Positions 33,097 to 42,475 are shown, counted from the first letter of the stretch. The stretch is 64,000 nucleotides of DNA from JBHIKY01 sp042139015 (GCF_042139015.1 NZ_JBHIKY010000001.1:248001-312000), one strand, 5' to 3'. Notes: a model not told the origin generated them from the sequence alone. Made by a program: numbers and translations.

Positions 33097-34707
33097 TTAT
33101 TCTACTTCCGCCTGATAGTCATCATAGTAGGACTGCATAATTTCAATGTTTTCCGGAAGCCCCATTTGGTTTAATTCATCGACATACGCGTCCCATTGGG
33201 AATCAATGCCGCCTTCTGTCACCCATTCTCCAAATTTGGACATCGTTAAATTTATAATATCTGTGTTGGTCAAGCTCATCTTGTTATTATCTTCATCACT
33301 GTATTTAATAAAGATTCCGGGATAGACATCATTTTCTGTGTCGATAGAATCCAATGTCTCCTGTATTGGTTTTGTCTGTTCTCCTACAGCCTGCATATCC
33401 TCACCAAGTGTTAAATCCAAAGAGTCGGATATATACATTGGACCATTATCCGCCCAGGTGGTTGTCCACTTCCACGTTCCAGGGTCCATAGATTCGTCTT
33501 CCGGGGGAAGCACAGTATACGAACCGTCTCCGTTGTCTTCAATGTTGGTCCCGAGCGAGCCGAATAAGACCTGCATACTGACCTCCGGATCATATAATTC
33601 ATTGATAAATTTCATGGCCGCTTCTTTGTTCTGTGCCTGAGCAGACATTTGCACCATGTTCTCTCCGTAATTCAAAACGTCATAATCATAAGTCCAGGAG
33701 ACTTCTTCAACCGCATCTTCAGAGACCTGCATCGGTTCAAATGCGGTGTACTGCGGTGCAAGTGTATTTCCGAACCTGTCGGCGAGCTCCCAGCCGAAGG
33801 TGTAGCCTACTTTGGCGGTTTCTCCATCGCCGCGCCCGAGCGATTGGTACTTCGTATAATCCTGAGTGAATACTTCGTTATTAATGAGCCCATCACTGTA
33901 AAGTCTGTGCATAAACTCAACGAACTCTTTATAGCGCTCATCCACGAAGAAATTCTTCACTTCCCCATCTTCAACGAAATAACCTTCCCCTCCGCCGCCG
34001 GTCAGGGTGATGCCAGTGCTTCCGAGCAGTACTGTCGGATGAAAAAAGCCAAAGCCGGTCGTTTCTACGGGGGCAAAGTCCATCGGAATTTCGTCATTCG
34101 GGTTGCCATTTCCGTTTGCATCCTCTTCTTTGAAAGCCGTCAGCACTTCATGCAGCTCGTCCCAATTTGTCGGTGCCTCCATCTCAACATTATCTAGCCA
34201 TTCCTGATTGATAAATTGTCTCGTAGACGTTTCCGGCCAGAACTGTTGATATTTTGGAAGCCCGTAAATTTCGCCATCATTCTGGGTAGACAACACTTCT
34301 AATTCTGGTTTTTCTTCAAACATTGTCTGGACATTTGGTGCATTTTCATCTATTAACTCATTAAGATCCTGAAAAAGGCCGGTAAACTTAGAAAAATCAG
34401 CATCTGTGATGGCGTTTGGCCCGATAATCAAATCCGGTATTTCCCCGCCTGATAGCATAGCTCCCTTTTTTTGATCCCAGTCGGATGAAACCTCCTCCCA
34501 TTTAATTTCTACTCCTGCCCGCTCTTCCGCTTCTGCCAGCCACTCCATGTCAGCAAGATCTCCCGTCTGTGGATGCTTTAGGAATACTGCCGAGAGCTTT
34601 GCCTTTCCATCCTCAGTTTCAGAACTCGCATCCTCGCTGTTACTGCAGCCTGTGAAAATTCCCGTCACTAAACAAACCGATACTAGTGTTATCAAGTGTT
34701 TTTTCAT
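33097..34707 (-). CDS. Extracellular sugar-binding lipoprotein (LipO/YtcQ type)
   Basis: About 536 residues from the ATG at 34707. This start begins a lipoprotein signal (hydrophobic core, then GIFTGCSNS with Cys near 20) and has a GGGGGA site; the longer frame to 34800 adds a polar, unlikely leader. The mature part is a large type of ABC binding protein (WPETSTRQFINQEWLDN, DANGNGNPNDEIPMDF near residue 210). It captures the oligosaccharide and hands it to the two permeases. First gene of the operon, divergent from the AraC gene. Confidence 0.88.
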   Translation of the reverse strand: MKKHLITLVSVCLVTGIFTGCSNSEDASSETEDGKAKLSAVFLKHPQTGDLADMEWLAEAEERAGVEIKWEEVSSDWDQKKGAMLSGGEIPDLIIGPNAITDADFSKFTGLFQDLNELIDENAPNVQTMFEEKPELEVLSTQNDGEIYGLPKYQQFWPETSTRQFINQEWLDNVEMEAPTNWDELHEVLTAFKEEDANGNGNPNDEIPMDFAPVETTGFGFFHPTVLLGSTGITLTGGGGEGYFVEDGEVKNFFVDERYKEFVEFMHRLYSDGLINNEVFTQDYTKYQSLGRGDGETAKVGYTFGWELADRFGNTLAPQYTAFEPMQVSEDAVEEVSWTYDYDVLNYGENMVQMSAQAQNKEAAMKFINELYDPEVSMQVLFGSLGTNIEDNGDGSYTVLPPEDESMDPGTWKWTTTWADNGPMYISDSLDLTLGEDMQAVGEQTKPIQETLDSIDTENDVYPGIFIKYSDEDNNKMSLTNTDIINLTMSKFGEWVTEGGIDSQWDAYVDELNQMGLPENIEIMQSYYDDYQAEVE

Positions 34708-35094
34708 TGTTTCCCCCAATCCTCTTTCTGAAATTTTTTTCTTGCGCCTCAGTGCCTGCACATCTGCTAAGATAAATTTATCAGCTTCCGCGTTCACCAT
34801 CCTTTCTTTTTCAAAAATTTGAAATTATAGATAAAAAAAGGAAATCAAAGATACAATGGTACGTACAACATGTTATAAATAGACTGGCAGCAAGCTTATG
34901 AATTAGAAAACTTTAGATCCAGGAAGTAAACTATTCATACTTACCTTAATTAAAGCGCTTTCATAAGTTATAATTTGAATAATATCATCTTGTACGTACA
35001 TTGTCAGTGGCAGGAAAAATACAATTTGTGGACAAAATTGACTTGATGAATTTTTTTCCGCAGTACAAATTACGTATAAAGAAAGTGAATAAAA
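34708..35094. other. Divergent control region between sugar operon and AraC gene
   Basis: 387 bases without a gene. It holds a cre-like site (34950-34963) and a TATAAT (34969-34974) reading toward the AraC gene. Two GTACGTAC-centred sequences (34858-34871 and 34990-35003) flank it and may be AraC half-sites or simple coincidence. Confidence 0.5.
34950..34963. promoter_or_regulatory. CcpA cre-like site
   Basis: TTAAAGCGCTTTCA; its complement TGAAAGCGCTTTAA is a strong cre match. It lies between the presumed -35 and -10 (TATAAT at 34969) of the AraC gene promoter, a place where CcpA binding would repress. Confidence 0.6.
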
Positions 35095-35994
35095 ATGGCT
35101 CCCTATTTAAAAACAACCGCAAACTCCCCGGTCGAATTCGTTCTTGGAGGAAAGCTGCTCTCGACAGGGCCTTTTACTCATATGAAACGGACGATCAACA
35201 ATTATGAAATTATTATTGGAATTGAAGAAGTGCTTTTTATTGAGTGCGATGGAGTAAAGTACGAGGTAAACCCTGGAGACATTTTGATGATTCAGCCGGA
35301 TCAGCTTCACGCAGGCTATGCTGAATCCAGCCCCGGTCTTTCTTTCTACTGGTTTCATGTTCTGTTTCCAGATGCTGTGCAGCTGCTTAATGAGCAGAGA
35401 ATGGATGAGGAAGCCAAAAACCTGCAATCCAGTCCAATTCTGCAAAAAGATAACTGTTCGATATTTCTGCCAGTCTTTCTGCCCTTGCAACGGACGGACC
35501 GCATTTATATTCTTTTTAATCAATTGCTTGATGTGGCAAGCGCTCATTACTATAACCGCCATGCCGCTAATTTCTTTGCCACCTCTTTGCTTATTGAAAT
35601 TTCTGAGGATACCATCTCAAGCTTTCAATACAAATCAGAAAAAAACCATTCAGACAGTAACCTCTCTACCATCCTAGAATGGATCCGGCTGCACGCTCTC
35701 GAACCTAAGATTACTACGAGCACTATCGCAGAGACTTTTAGTTATAATCGTGACTATTTATCACGTATGTTTAAAAAGGAAGTCGGCATGAACGTGAAGG
35801 AGTATGTCCACCTCCTTAAATTATCTAAAGCAAAGGATCTTCTTGTCCAAACCAACAGCAGCATCGGCAATATATCGAGAATGGTCGGCATTTCAGATGA
35901 AAGGTATTTTATGAGGCTGTTTAAAAAATATGAAGGAATGACGCCGACCGAATATCGTATCGCGTATAACCATATTCCTTTGAATAAAGAGTAG
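35095..35994 (+). CDS. AraC-family transcriptional regulator
   Basis: About 299 residues. An N-terminal cupin-like sugar-sensing domain (VNPGDILMIQPDQLHAGYAE near residue 65) is followed by two C-terminal HTH motifs: TTSTIAETFSYNRDYLSRMFKKEVG and IGNISRMVGISDERYFMRLFKKYEGMTPTEYR. It is divergent from the sugar ABC/GH127 operon and is its likely activator. The ATG at 35095 has only a weak AAAGTGA site. Confidence 0.88.
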   Translation: MAPYLKTTANSPVEFVLGGKLLSTGPFTHMKRTINNYEIIIGIEEVLFIECDGVKYEVNPGDILMIQPDQLHAGYAESSPGLSFYWFHVLFPDAVQLLNEQRMDEEAKNLQSSPILQKDNCSIFLPVFLPLQRTDRIYILFNQLLDVASAHYYNRHAANFFATSLLIEISEDTISSFQYKSEKNHSDSNLSTILEWIRLHALEPKITTSTIAETFSYNRDYLSRMFKKEVGMNVKEYVHLLKLSKAKDLLVQTNSSIGNISRMVGISDERYFMRLFKKYEGMTPTEYRIAYNHIPLNKE

Positions 35995-36179
35995 CGGAGA
36001 GGAGGAGTGGAAAGGAGCTAAATGATAAGTAAGACTGCAAACGTGGGAGAAGAGTGCACGAGGGCACACGATATCCGTCCGCTCGTTTCGGACGGTCCCG
36101 GCCGGACATACAATCCGTTAAATCCTTAAATAACCGGCTTTCGGGGCAGATAATACAGCTGCTCCCGAGAAGCTCAGGG

Positions 36180-37037
36180 TTATTCATGGACACCGTAGTA
36201 TTCCTCCAGAGTCAGATCTTCTTTATGAAGTTCTGCAGCCACATCTTTCCCGACATAGCGGAGGTGCCAGGGCTCATACTGATAGCCCGTGATATCTGTT
36301 TTGTCCTCGGGGTAGCGAATGATGAAGCCGTAGTCATGGGCATGCTTTTTCAGCCATTCGCCTTCCGGGGTATTTCCAAATGCATTCGTCAGGCCGAAGT
36401 CGGCAGCAGGCGAGCTGACATCCATCGCAAGACCTGACTGATGCTCGCTCTCTCCAGGCTTCGCACTATAGTTATTCGCTTTTTCTACACCAACTGCAGC
36501 AGAATTCGCATTAAATATTGCTTCCTGTCTTTCATAGGAGCGGTATCCTGACACGGCAAACAGCTTCAGTCCCTCTTTTTTTGAAGCGGCAAAGAGCTCT
36601 TCAAGCGCTTTCCCGACCGGCTCTCGGACCTGCTTTTTGGGATGATCTCCATCAAAGGAATAGGCAATGTCCGGGATCATTAAATCCTCCGGTTCGTAGT
36701 CGCCGGGAAGACGGAATTCACGGTTCACAAGCGCGAGCGTGTCGTCCGGTTTTTTCAGCTCGCCGGCGTCGTTGATTTCCGGAGCCTCTATCTCTTCTTC
36801 ATAGGAATTCTCTTCCTCGGCATCGTTTTCCTGTTCGCCTTCGTCTGACTTCGAAGATGTTTTCCCGGTAACCTCCTCTGAGCCGCCCGCTGGTTCTTGA
36901 TGTTCTGTGTCTTCTGTTTCATTTTCCTGTTGTTTTTTTTCTGTATTGTTTGATTCGTTATGTGTACTTTGAGACGGCGTGCAGCCGGAAATGGCTAAAG
37001 TCAGCACAAGCGCAGAAAGTATATATCGTTTTTTCAT
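36180..37037 (-). CDS. M15-family peptidoglycan carboxypeptidase lipoprotein (VanY/LdcB type)
   Basis: About 285 residues. Lipoprotein signal ending in LAISGCTPS (Cys near 19), then about 75 residues of very acidic E/D/N/S-rich linker, then the M15 domain. The zinc and catalytic residues are in SGYRSYERQ, SEHQSGLAMDVSSP and YEPWHLRYVG. It trims D-Ala (or another C-terminal residue) from peptidoglycan stems at the outer membrane face. It stands alone. The linker composition fits a halophile. Confidence 0.88.
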   Translation of the reverse strand: MKKRYILSALVLTLAISGCTPSQSTHNESNNTEKKQQENETEDTEHQEPAGGSEEVTGKTSSKSDEGEQENDAEEENSYEEEIEAPEINDAGELKKPDDTLALVNREFRLPGDYEPEDLMIPDIAYSFDGDHPKKQVREPVGKALEELFAASKKEGLKLFAVSGYRSYERQEAIFNANSAAVGVEKANNYSAKPGESEHQSGLAMDVSSPAADFGLTNAFGNTPEGEWLKKHAHDYGFIIRYPEDKTDITGYQYEPWHLRYVGKDVAAELHKEDLTLEEYYGVHE

Positions 37038-37136
37038 GCCTTCACGTCCTTCTTCTGCTATGTCCTGATGTTTCCCATTCCTAGTGTCATTTTAACATTA
37101 GATAAGACGTGGGAAAAAACAAAAAGGTAACACAAG

Positions 37137-37808
37137 TTATGTTTCCAGCGGCTCCAATATGCTCTTTGTATCATTTTTTGGAGAGTTGACTATTGTAGAA
37201 ACTGTATAGGCCGTCATATTTTCGGAAGGGTACGGCTCAAGCAGGGAAGATAAGTAGTGCACATCCTTTTCCTGGCGGTCCAGCCAAATATGCTGGCCCT
37301 GCTCGTCTAATATTACCGGCATCCGGTCGTGAAGCTCTTTCATGAAAGCATTTGCCTGCGTCGTGATAATCGTGCAGGACGTAATTTCTTCTCCACTCTG
37401 TTCCCAGCGGTCCCACAGCCCGGCGAAAGCAATAACAGGCTGGTCTTCCACGGAAATTCGGTACGGCTGCTTTTTTTCTTTCTGCGGTTCCGCCTTCCAT
37501 TCATAAAAGCTGTCGGCAAGCACAAGGCAGCGCCGCGAGGAGAGCAGACGTTTGAAAGCCGGCTTTTCTGCCGCCGTTTCCCCACGTGCATTGATCATTT
37601 TGTAGCCGATTTTCGGACTGTCCGCCCAGCTCGGGACCAGTCCCCACCGCAAAAATCCGGCCCGGTTATTTTCTCCGTCATTTACGACGCAGAGAATCTC
37701 CTGACCCGGAGCGGCATTGTAGCGGGGCTCATAGCTGGCGGGAATCTCTACATCAAATACATCCTCCAGGGTTTCTTTAGATAACGTAATCGTAAAACGG
37801 CCGCACAT
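37137..37808 (-). CDS. SRAP / YedK-family abasic-site DNA-binding peptidase-like protein
   Basis: About 223 residues. The start is the ATG at 37808 (AAGGAGG 8 bases upstream) because the family needs Cys2 free after Met removal (MCGRFTITL) to form a thiazolidine link with abasic sites in single-stranded DNA. Other marks: RYNAAPGQ, RWGLVPSWA, INARGET and RCLVLADSFYEWK, with the catalytic His region RMPVIL. It is in line with eutH 16 bases upstream, perhaps by chance. Confidence 0.9.
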   Translation of the reverse strand: MCGRFTITLSKETLEDVFDVEIPASYEPRYNAAPGQEILCVVNDGENNRAGFLRWGLVPSWADSPKIGYKMINARGETAAEKPAFKRLLSSRRCLVLADSFYEWKAEPQKEKKQPYRISVEDQPVIAFAGLWDRWEQSGEEITSCTIITTQANAFMKELHDRMPVILDEQGQHIWLDRQEKDVHYLSSLLEPYPSENMTAYTVSTIVNSPKNDTKSILEPLET

Positions 37809-37824
37809 CACTACTTCCTCCTTT

Positions 37825-38898
37825 TTAATGTTTTCTCTGCCTCAGCAGAAACAGCGCCATCAATATCGCAGTCACACCGGCAGTCAGCTTGCCGATGATC
37901 ATCGGCTGGATCATCTCCCGGTCCACCGCTGCAGTAAAGGCAAGATGTCCCCCCAGGACAAACGCCCCGCTTACTGCAAAGGCAAAATTAACGACTTTGC
38001 CTTTCTCATTCATATCTTTACTAAGTACAAACATCGGAATCGCGTGGGCAAGAGAAGATACTATTCCGGCAAGAGACTGCCCGTCCGTGTGTTTTTCTGT
38101 CCATACGCTTTTTCGCAGTACTATTTTTATAAAAGACACCATCGGAAACGCTCCGGCCAGTGTAAGTGCGATCGTTCCTACCGTTACGATTCCCTCTTCC
38201 GGCGGTGCCATACCAGGAATAATTGTAATATTGAGCACCGTTTCAAGTAAAACAACCGTCGTTGCTGCGGTAGTAAAGATCAAGACAAACCGGCCCAGCA
38301 CCTGAAAGGCAGCGATCATTGCTGCAGAATTCAGCATCAGTCCTGCCAGCACAATCAGCGAAAACAGAAGCACTGGAATGGTATTGCTTACCATATTACC
38401 GAGGGAAAAGCCTGCAGCTGCTCCGCCGGCCAGCAGCCCTATAGGTATCGTAATTATTCCGGCAAGAATCCCTTTTGCCAGGTGTTCCCGGTCTTTTCTC
38501 TCAATGATGCCGAGCGCTACAGGAACCGTAAAGGTAAGCGTCGGTCCGAGCATCGTTCCAAGCAAAATGCCGGCAAACCGTGCGGCGTCCTCAGACTCCG
38601 CCAGTTCACCGGCAAGGGCATAGCCTCCCATATCCAGAGCGAGCAGGCTTGTTGCAAACATGGCAGGGTCAGCGCCGAAAAACTGATACACCGGCACGAC
38701 GGCCGGCTTCAGCAGGGAAGCGAGCACCGGGGCAAGGGAAATCATCCCAATCATTACGATGGCAAGCGGTCCCATCGCCGCAAATCCTTTTTCAAATTCT
38801 TCCCCATAGCCGCGGGGATTGCCGCGCATCTTATCGACGGCACCAATCACCGCAAACCAGGCGATAATCAGTAATACAATTTCCTGCAGTCCCGGCAT
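37825..38898 (-). CDS. eutH: EutH-family ethanolamine transporter
   Basis: About 357 residues with about ten hydrophobic segments. Family features: IGAVDKMRGNPRGYGEEFEKGF near residue 20, LLALDMGGYALAGELA near 87, LGTMLGPTLTFTVPVALG near 112 and SGAFVLGGHLAFTAAVD near the end. EutH carries ethanolamine across the membrane. No ammonia-lyase (EutBC) or microcompartment gene is nearby, so the use of the substrate here is open; nitrogen supply or lipid head-group recycling are possible. Confidence 0.88.
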   Translation of the reverse strand: MPGLQEIVLLIIAWFAVIGAVDKMRGNPRGYGEEFEKGFAAMGPLAIVMIGMISLAPVLASLLKPAVVPVYQFFGADPAMFATSLLALDMGGYALAGELAESEDAARFAGILLGTMLGPTLTFTVPVALGIIERKDREHLAKGILAGIITIPIGLLAGGAAAGFSLGNMVSNTIPVLLFSLIVLAGLMLNSAAMIAAFQVLGRFVLIFTTAATTVVLLETVLNITIIPGMAPPEEGIVTVGTIALTLAGAFPMVSFIKIVLRKSVWTEKHTDGQSLAGIVSSLAHAIPMFVLSKDMNEKGKVVNFAFAVSGAFVLGGHLAFTAAVDREMIQPMIIGKLTAGVTAILMALFLLRQRKH

Positions 38899-38913
38899 GC
38901 CAAACCCTGCTTT

Positions 38914-39765
38914 CTAGCGCTGATGTTCTGCCTGTTCTCGTTCAAGCTCCTTTTTAAGAACTTCTCTGTTTTCATTGTGTTTTTCAGAGAGAAAACGCGA
39001 GAATAAAAAGCTGTCCACAAACGCCTGTAAGACGTCATAATCTTCATTTGATACGGCTTCTTTCTTCAAAGCTTCTAAATACCAGCGCGAATCTTCAATC
39101 CGGTCACGCATTTCCTTCAGCTCCGTAGTTGCAGTACCGTGCCCTGGGATGACGAGCTCAATCTCTTTATCAAAGATGACGGTTTCAAGCTTTTTCAGCG
39201 TCCGTTCGTAGGCGCTGCACGTATGGGTAATAAACGGAAACTCCACGTCACTCAAATAATCTCCGCAGATCAGCACCTTCAAGTTATTGATGATTAAAAA
39301 TGTCCCGTCCGGTGTATGCCCGGGGGCTAAATAAAATGTCAGCTTCGTATCTCCGATTTCCATGATTTGTTCATCGTAATCAATGATAATATCGATACGC
39401 GGATAATCCAACACATACGGTCTCTGAATGTAATAATGATCATCGAAATCCTGAAGCTCCTGCATGGTTTCTTTTTTTCCCGTCCGGGCCACAAATCCGC
39501 GTGAGGCGATCGTCACCGCTTCCGGGAAAGCATTGTAGCCGATAATATGGTCAAAATCAGAATGGGTAAACAGCAGGTATTTTCTCTGTCCTTCATCAAC
39601 AGATTCGACGTACTCCTGAATGGCAGCGATCTCTTCTGGGAGCCAGGTCGGATCAACGATTAAAATAACGTCTTTCGTCACAGCGACTGTCGAAGTTGTC
39701 TGATGAAGCGCACTCTGAAAAACCGTTACATACTTATCTTCATATTGAACCGCCACAGAAATCAC
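38914..39765 (-). CDS. Metallo-beta-lactamase-fold hydrolase
   Basis: About 283 residues. Metal-binding motif HSDFDH (near residue 66), then GHTPDG, CGDYLSD and IPGHGTA, in normal MBL order. A C-terminal helical part of about 60 residues is very charged. No signal peptide. The reaction cannot be told; thioesterase, lactonase and phosphodiesterase types share these marks. It lies 15 bases upstream of eutH on the same strand. Confidence 0.82.
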   Translation of the reverse strand: MISVAVQYEDKYVTVFQSALHQTTSTVAVTKDVILIVDPTWLPEEIAAIQEYVESVDEGQRKYLLFTHSDFDHIIGYNAFPEAVTIASRGFVARTGKKETMQELQDFDDHYYIQRPYVLDYPRIDIIIDYDEQIMEIGDTKLTFYLAPGHTPDGTFLIINNLKVLICGDYLSDVEFPFITHTCSAYERTLKKLETVIFDKEIELVIPGHGTATTELKEMRDRIEDSRWYLEALKKEAVSNEDYDVLQAFVDSFLFSRFLSEKHNENREVLKKELEREQAEHQR

Positions 39766-40039
39766 CCTTTCTCTTAGATCCTGGTCTGAAAGAAAAAGAT
39801 TTTATACTATAAAGAATTCGACGACAAAGTCTCCATTCCTTCCTGTATGTGCTGGTATAATGTTATTGCCCGGCGGAAAATTTTATCGGTAAAGAAAAAA
39901 CAGTTTATTTATAAGGGATGTTATATAAAAAGGTTGATCACCCGTTCGCAAACTCGCTTGCACTTTAGAAGGATTAACTTTATAGATTAAAGTATAAGAA
40001 AAGCTAGGGCTTTCGCCATTTCCTGGTGACAAGCCAATT
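39766..40039. other. Intergenic region without a gene
   Basis: AT-rich stretch between the divergent metallo-hydrolase gene and the GC-rich repeat-like element. No open frame with a ribosome binding site is seen, and no promoter stands out. Confidence 0.5.
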
Positions 40040-40215
40040 TTTTCTTTACCGCGGGCAACGCTTCAACTTCCTCGGCAGCTAGTCGCTGCCTGCGGGATTT
40101 TCAGCCGTTGCTTTTCCGCGACGCACCGGACGTGCTAGTGTCGATGTTGGCCACAGGACGTGGCCGGTTTAAATCGACCTGGCGTCTCGCATGCTCCGGA
40201 CTGATCAACAACTTC
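40040..40215. repeat. GC-rich structured intergenic element
   Basis: About 175 bases much richer in GC than the flanks. It contains nested inverted repeats such as GGCAGC/GCTGCC around TAGTC, CCGCGGGCAACG with GCCGTTGC...CGCG, and GGCCAC...GTGGCC. The vocabulary (TTTTCCGCG, CTGCCTGCGGG, CTTCCTCGGCAGC) resembles multi-copy intergenic repeats of Bacillaceae. A genome search is needed to prove it is repeated. It lies upstream of the thermonuclease gene. Confidence 0.45.
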
Positions 40216-40359
40216 TTTATATACACACGGGGATAAAATTATGCACAAATCTGTCGGAAATTGATCTTTTTCGCCAAACTCTGCTTTAGCTCACTGTTTA
40301 ATACCCGAGAAGTGATGGATGTGTCAATCACAAATAACATTAGAAAGGTGTAGAGATAG

Positions 40360-41091
40360 ATGAGAGAAAAGCTGCTGCAATTTACTTGGCTTACTGCCGC
40401 CCTCCTTTTTCTATTAGTAATGTCCGGCTGTTCCTTTTTTCAGGAAAGTTCCTCAGCTGATTTTATACCGGCTGAAGTAACAGAGGTGGTGGATGGGGAT
40501 ACCATCAAAGTTACGATGAATGGCGAGGAAGAAACAATCCGGCTTCTGCTCATTGATACTCCTGAAACGGTCCATCCCGACGAACCGGTGCAGCCCTATG
40601 GCCCGGAAGCGAGTGCCTATGTAAAAGAGCGGCTCCCGGCCGGAGAAGCCGTCGAGATCGAGGTCGACACAACGACGCGAGACCATTATGACCGGTTTCT
40701 TGCCTACGTATGGCACGACGGAGATATGCTCAATGAAAGTCTGATTGAAGAAGGGTTTGCCCGTGTCGCTTACGTTTACGAGCCGAATACGAGGCACGAG
40801 CAGGCATTTCGGGACATTGAAAAAGAAGCAAAGGAAGAAGATAAAGGTATTTGGAGCGAGGAGGGCTACGTGACAGAAGACGGCTTCCGCGAGGAATACA
40901 TAGACAACGACGTCAGTGAAACAGCTGCCGGCAGCTGTGAAGACCCTGAAATTAAAGGAAATGACAGTTCAAGCGGAGAGCTGATATATCACGTGCCTGG
41001 TGGGCAGCACTATGAAGAAACGATCGCAGAAGAGATGTTTTGTACGAAGGAGGATGCGGAGGAGGCAGGCTACCGGCCCTCTCAGCGCTAA
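40360..41091 (+). CDS. Thermonuclease-family (SNase) lipoprotein
   Basis: About 243 residues. Lipoprotein signal with LVMSGCSFF (Cys near 24). The SNase OB-fold domain (about 38-170) has VVDGDTIKV, the calcium/catalytic region RLLLIDTPET, ASAYVKERL and DRFLAYVW with the second catalytic Arg. A C-terminal extension (about 185-243) has two spaced cysteines around GELIYHVPGGQHYEETIAEEMFC, a small module found on some exported nucleases. It would degrade DNA or RNA at the cell surface. ATG at 40360 with AAAGGTG upstream. Confidence 0.88.
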   Translation: MREKLLQFTWLTAALLFLLVMSGCSFFQESSSADFIPAEVTEVVDGDTIKVTMNGEEETIRLLLIDTPETVHPDEPVQPYGPEASAYVKERLPAGEAVEIEVDTTTRDHYDRFLAYVWHDGDMLNESLIEEGFARVAYVYEPNTRHEQAFRDIEKEAKEEDKGIWSEEGYVTEDGFREEYIDNDVSETAAGSCEDPEIKGNDSSSGELIYHVPGGQHYEETIAEEMFCTKEDAEEAGYRPSQR

Positions 41092-41195
41092 AAAGTCACT
41101 TTAAAGGACAGGTAAAAAGCTAGATGCCTTGTCACCAGTCTTACTCCTGCGTATACTTGCTATGGGAGAAATGAAAATCAGGCAGGTGACCCGTC

Positions 41196-42215
41196 GTGAC
41201 AGACCAGGCAGCAGTTCCAGGAAGAGACTACTTTTTCGATAATGCAAAATTTATACTTATAGCACTCGTTGTTGTCACCCACGCACTCACGCCTTTAATT
41301 GGTGAACATCAATTCGCTCGTGCGATTTACTTATTTTTATTTACCTTTCATATGCCGTTGTTTTTTCTTATTTCAGGCTATTTCGCGAAAAGCGCCGTGA
41401 AAAAGAAAGTGATCTGGAAGCCTGTACAGAAGCTGCTCCTTCCGTACTTCATCTTTCAGATCATCTACGCCTTTTATTATGTTGACGTGTACGGTGACCC
41501 GTTAGAATTCAGGTTTTTAACACCTCATTGGTCGCTGTGGTTTCTCGTATCCCTGTTTTCTTTCTATTTACTTATCCATGTATTTTTCAAAAAGTCGCCA
41601 TACATGATCATTGTCGCAGTCGCTCTTGGCATTGGGATCGGCTACACAGATTGGGAAAATTTCATGAGCATCGGCCGCACGTTCACCTTTTTCCCGTTCT
41701 TTCTGGCGGGATATTTTATGGAACGCAGACATTTTTCCTTTGTCTTTCAGCCGCTGCTCAAAGTTATCTGCCCGCTTCTCATGCTTGCGGCACTCGTTAT
41801 TTTCTATATTTTTGCCTTTGATGTCCCGCATGAGTGGTTTTATGGAAGTGACTCCTATCAGTCGATTGGATTTGAAGAAGAATACGCCGCCTGGTACCGC
41901 ATGCTGTTTTATGTATTATGTATTGCGATGTCGATTGCTTTTCTTGCCGTGGTACCGCAGCAGAAGTTATCTATTTCCACCTTTGCCAGAAATACCATTT
42001 ATGTCTATCTTCTGCACGGATTTCTTTTTCGCTACCTTCGTGAAACTCCGTTCTACGAAAGCATTGACACTGTGTTTGAAGTGATTCTTCTTATTGTATG
42101 GTCGTTCCTTTTTACGTTTATGCTCTCCACGTCAATAGTCGAAAAAATGATGAAGCCCGTAATAGACCCATTTGCTTTTTATGATGAACGGAAAAAAAGA
42201 AAGCATCCAGATTAA
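41196..42215 (+). CDS. Membrane acyltransferase, family 3
   Basis: About 339 residues with about ten hydrophobic segments. The family-3 start is seen as RDYFFDNAKFILIALVVVTHAL with the catalytic-type His near 28, then FTFHMPLFFLISGYFAKS. These proteins move acetyl or other acyl groups onto extracellular sugars or lipids. The GTG at 41196 has a CAGGTGA upstream. No polymer genes are nearby, so the acceptor is unknown. Confidence 0.8.
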   Translation: MTDQAAVPGRDYFFDNAKFILIALVVVTHALTPLIGEHQFARAIYLFLFTFHMPLFFLISGYFAKSAVKKKVIWKPVQKLLLPYFIFQIIYAFYYVDVYGDPLEFRFLTPHWSLWFLVSLFSFYLLIHVFFKKSPYMIIVAVALGIGIGYTDWENFMSIGRTFTFFPFFLAGYFMERRHFSFVFQPLLKVICPLLMLAALVIFYIFAFDVPHEWFYGSDSYQSIGFEEEYAAWYRMLFYVLCIAMSIAFLAVVPQQKLSISTFARNTIYVYLLHGFLFRYLRETPFYESIDTVFEVILLIVWSFLFTFMLSTSIVEKMMKPVIDPFAFYDERKKRKHPD

Positions 42216-42229
42216 CTGGATGCTTTCTT
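42192..42229. terminator. Shared bidirectional terminator
   Basis: AAGAAAGCATCCAG (42197-42210) and CTGGATGCTTTCTT (42216-42229) pair perfectly over 14 bases. On the minus strand a run of T follows. The hairpin overlaps the 3' ends of both convergent genes. Confidence 0.85.
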
Positions 42230-42475
42230 GGTCATATACATATTCCACTGGGACTCGGTCTGCGCGTATAGATTCCCGGCTTCCTCCGGGGAAATATCAA
42301 ACGCTTCGCCTGCCTTATTTTCAACTAATTCATCATTTTTTGCTTCGTCGTACTTTTCTCCAGCTTCTTCGAGGTTTGCATATTCATCTCGCATATAAAG
42401 ATAAACATGCTTCTGCTTATCCGGCAATGTTAGAATAAACTCGTCTGATAACTCATCTTTCTTTACATTTCCCAT
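42212..42475 (-). CDS. Small acidic hypothetical protein
   Basis: About 87 residues, highly charged and with no membrane segment, probably helical (DEYANLEEAGEKYDEAKNDE; DISPEEAGNLYAQTESQW). AAAGGAGGGG lies 7 bases before the ATG at 42475, and a strong terminator closes it, so it is very likely a real gene. I do not recognise the family or function. Confidence 0.7.
   Translation of the reverse strand: MGNVKKDELSDEFILTLPDKQKHVYLYMRDEYANLEEAGEKYDEAKNDELVENKAGEAFDISPEEAGNLYAQTESQWNMYMTKKASS

Noticed and set aside
36076..36096. CCGTCCG/CGGACGG hairpin after the AraC gene
   Set aside because: No T-run on either strand and about 80 bases beyond the stop; not convincing as a terminator.
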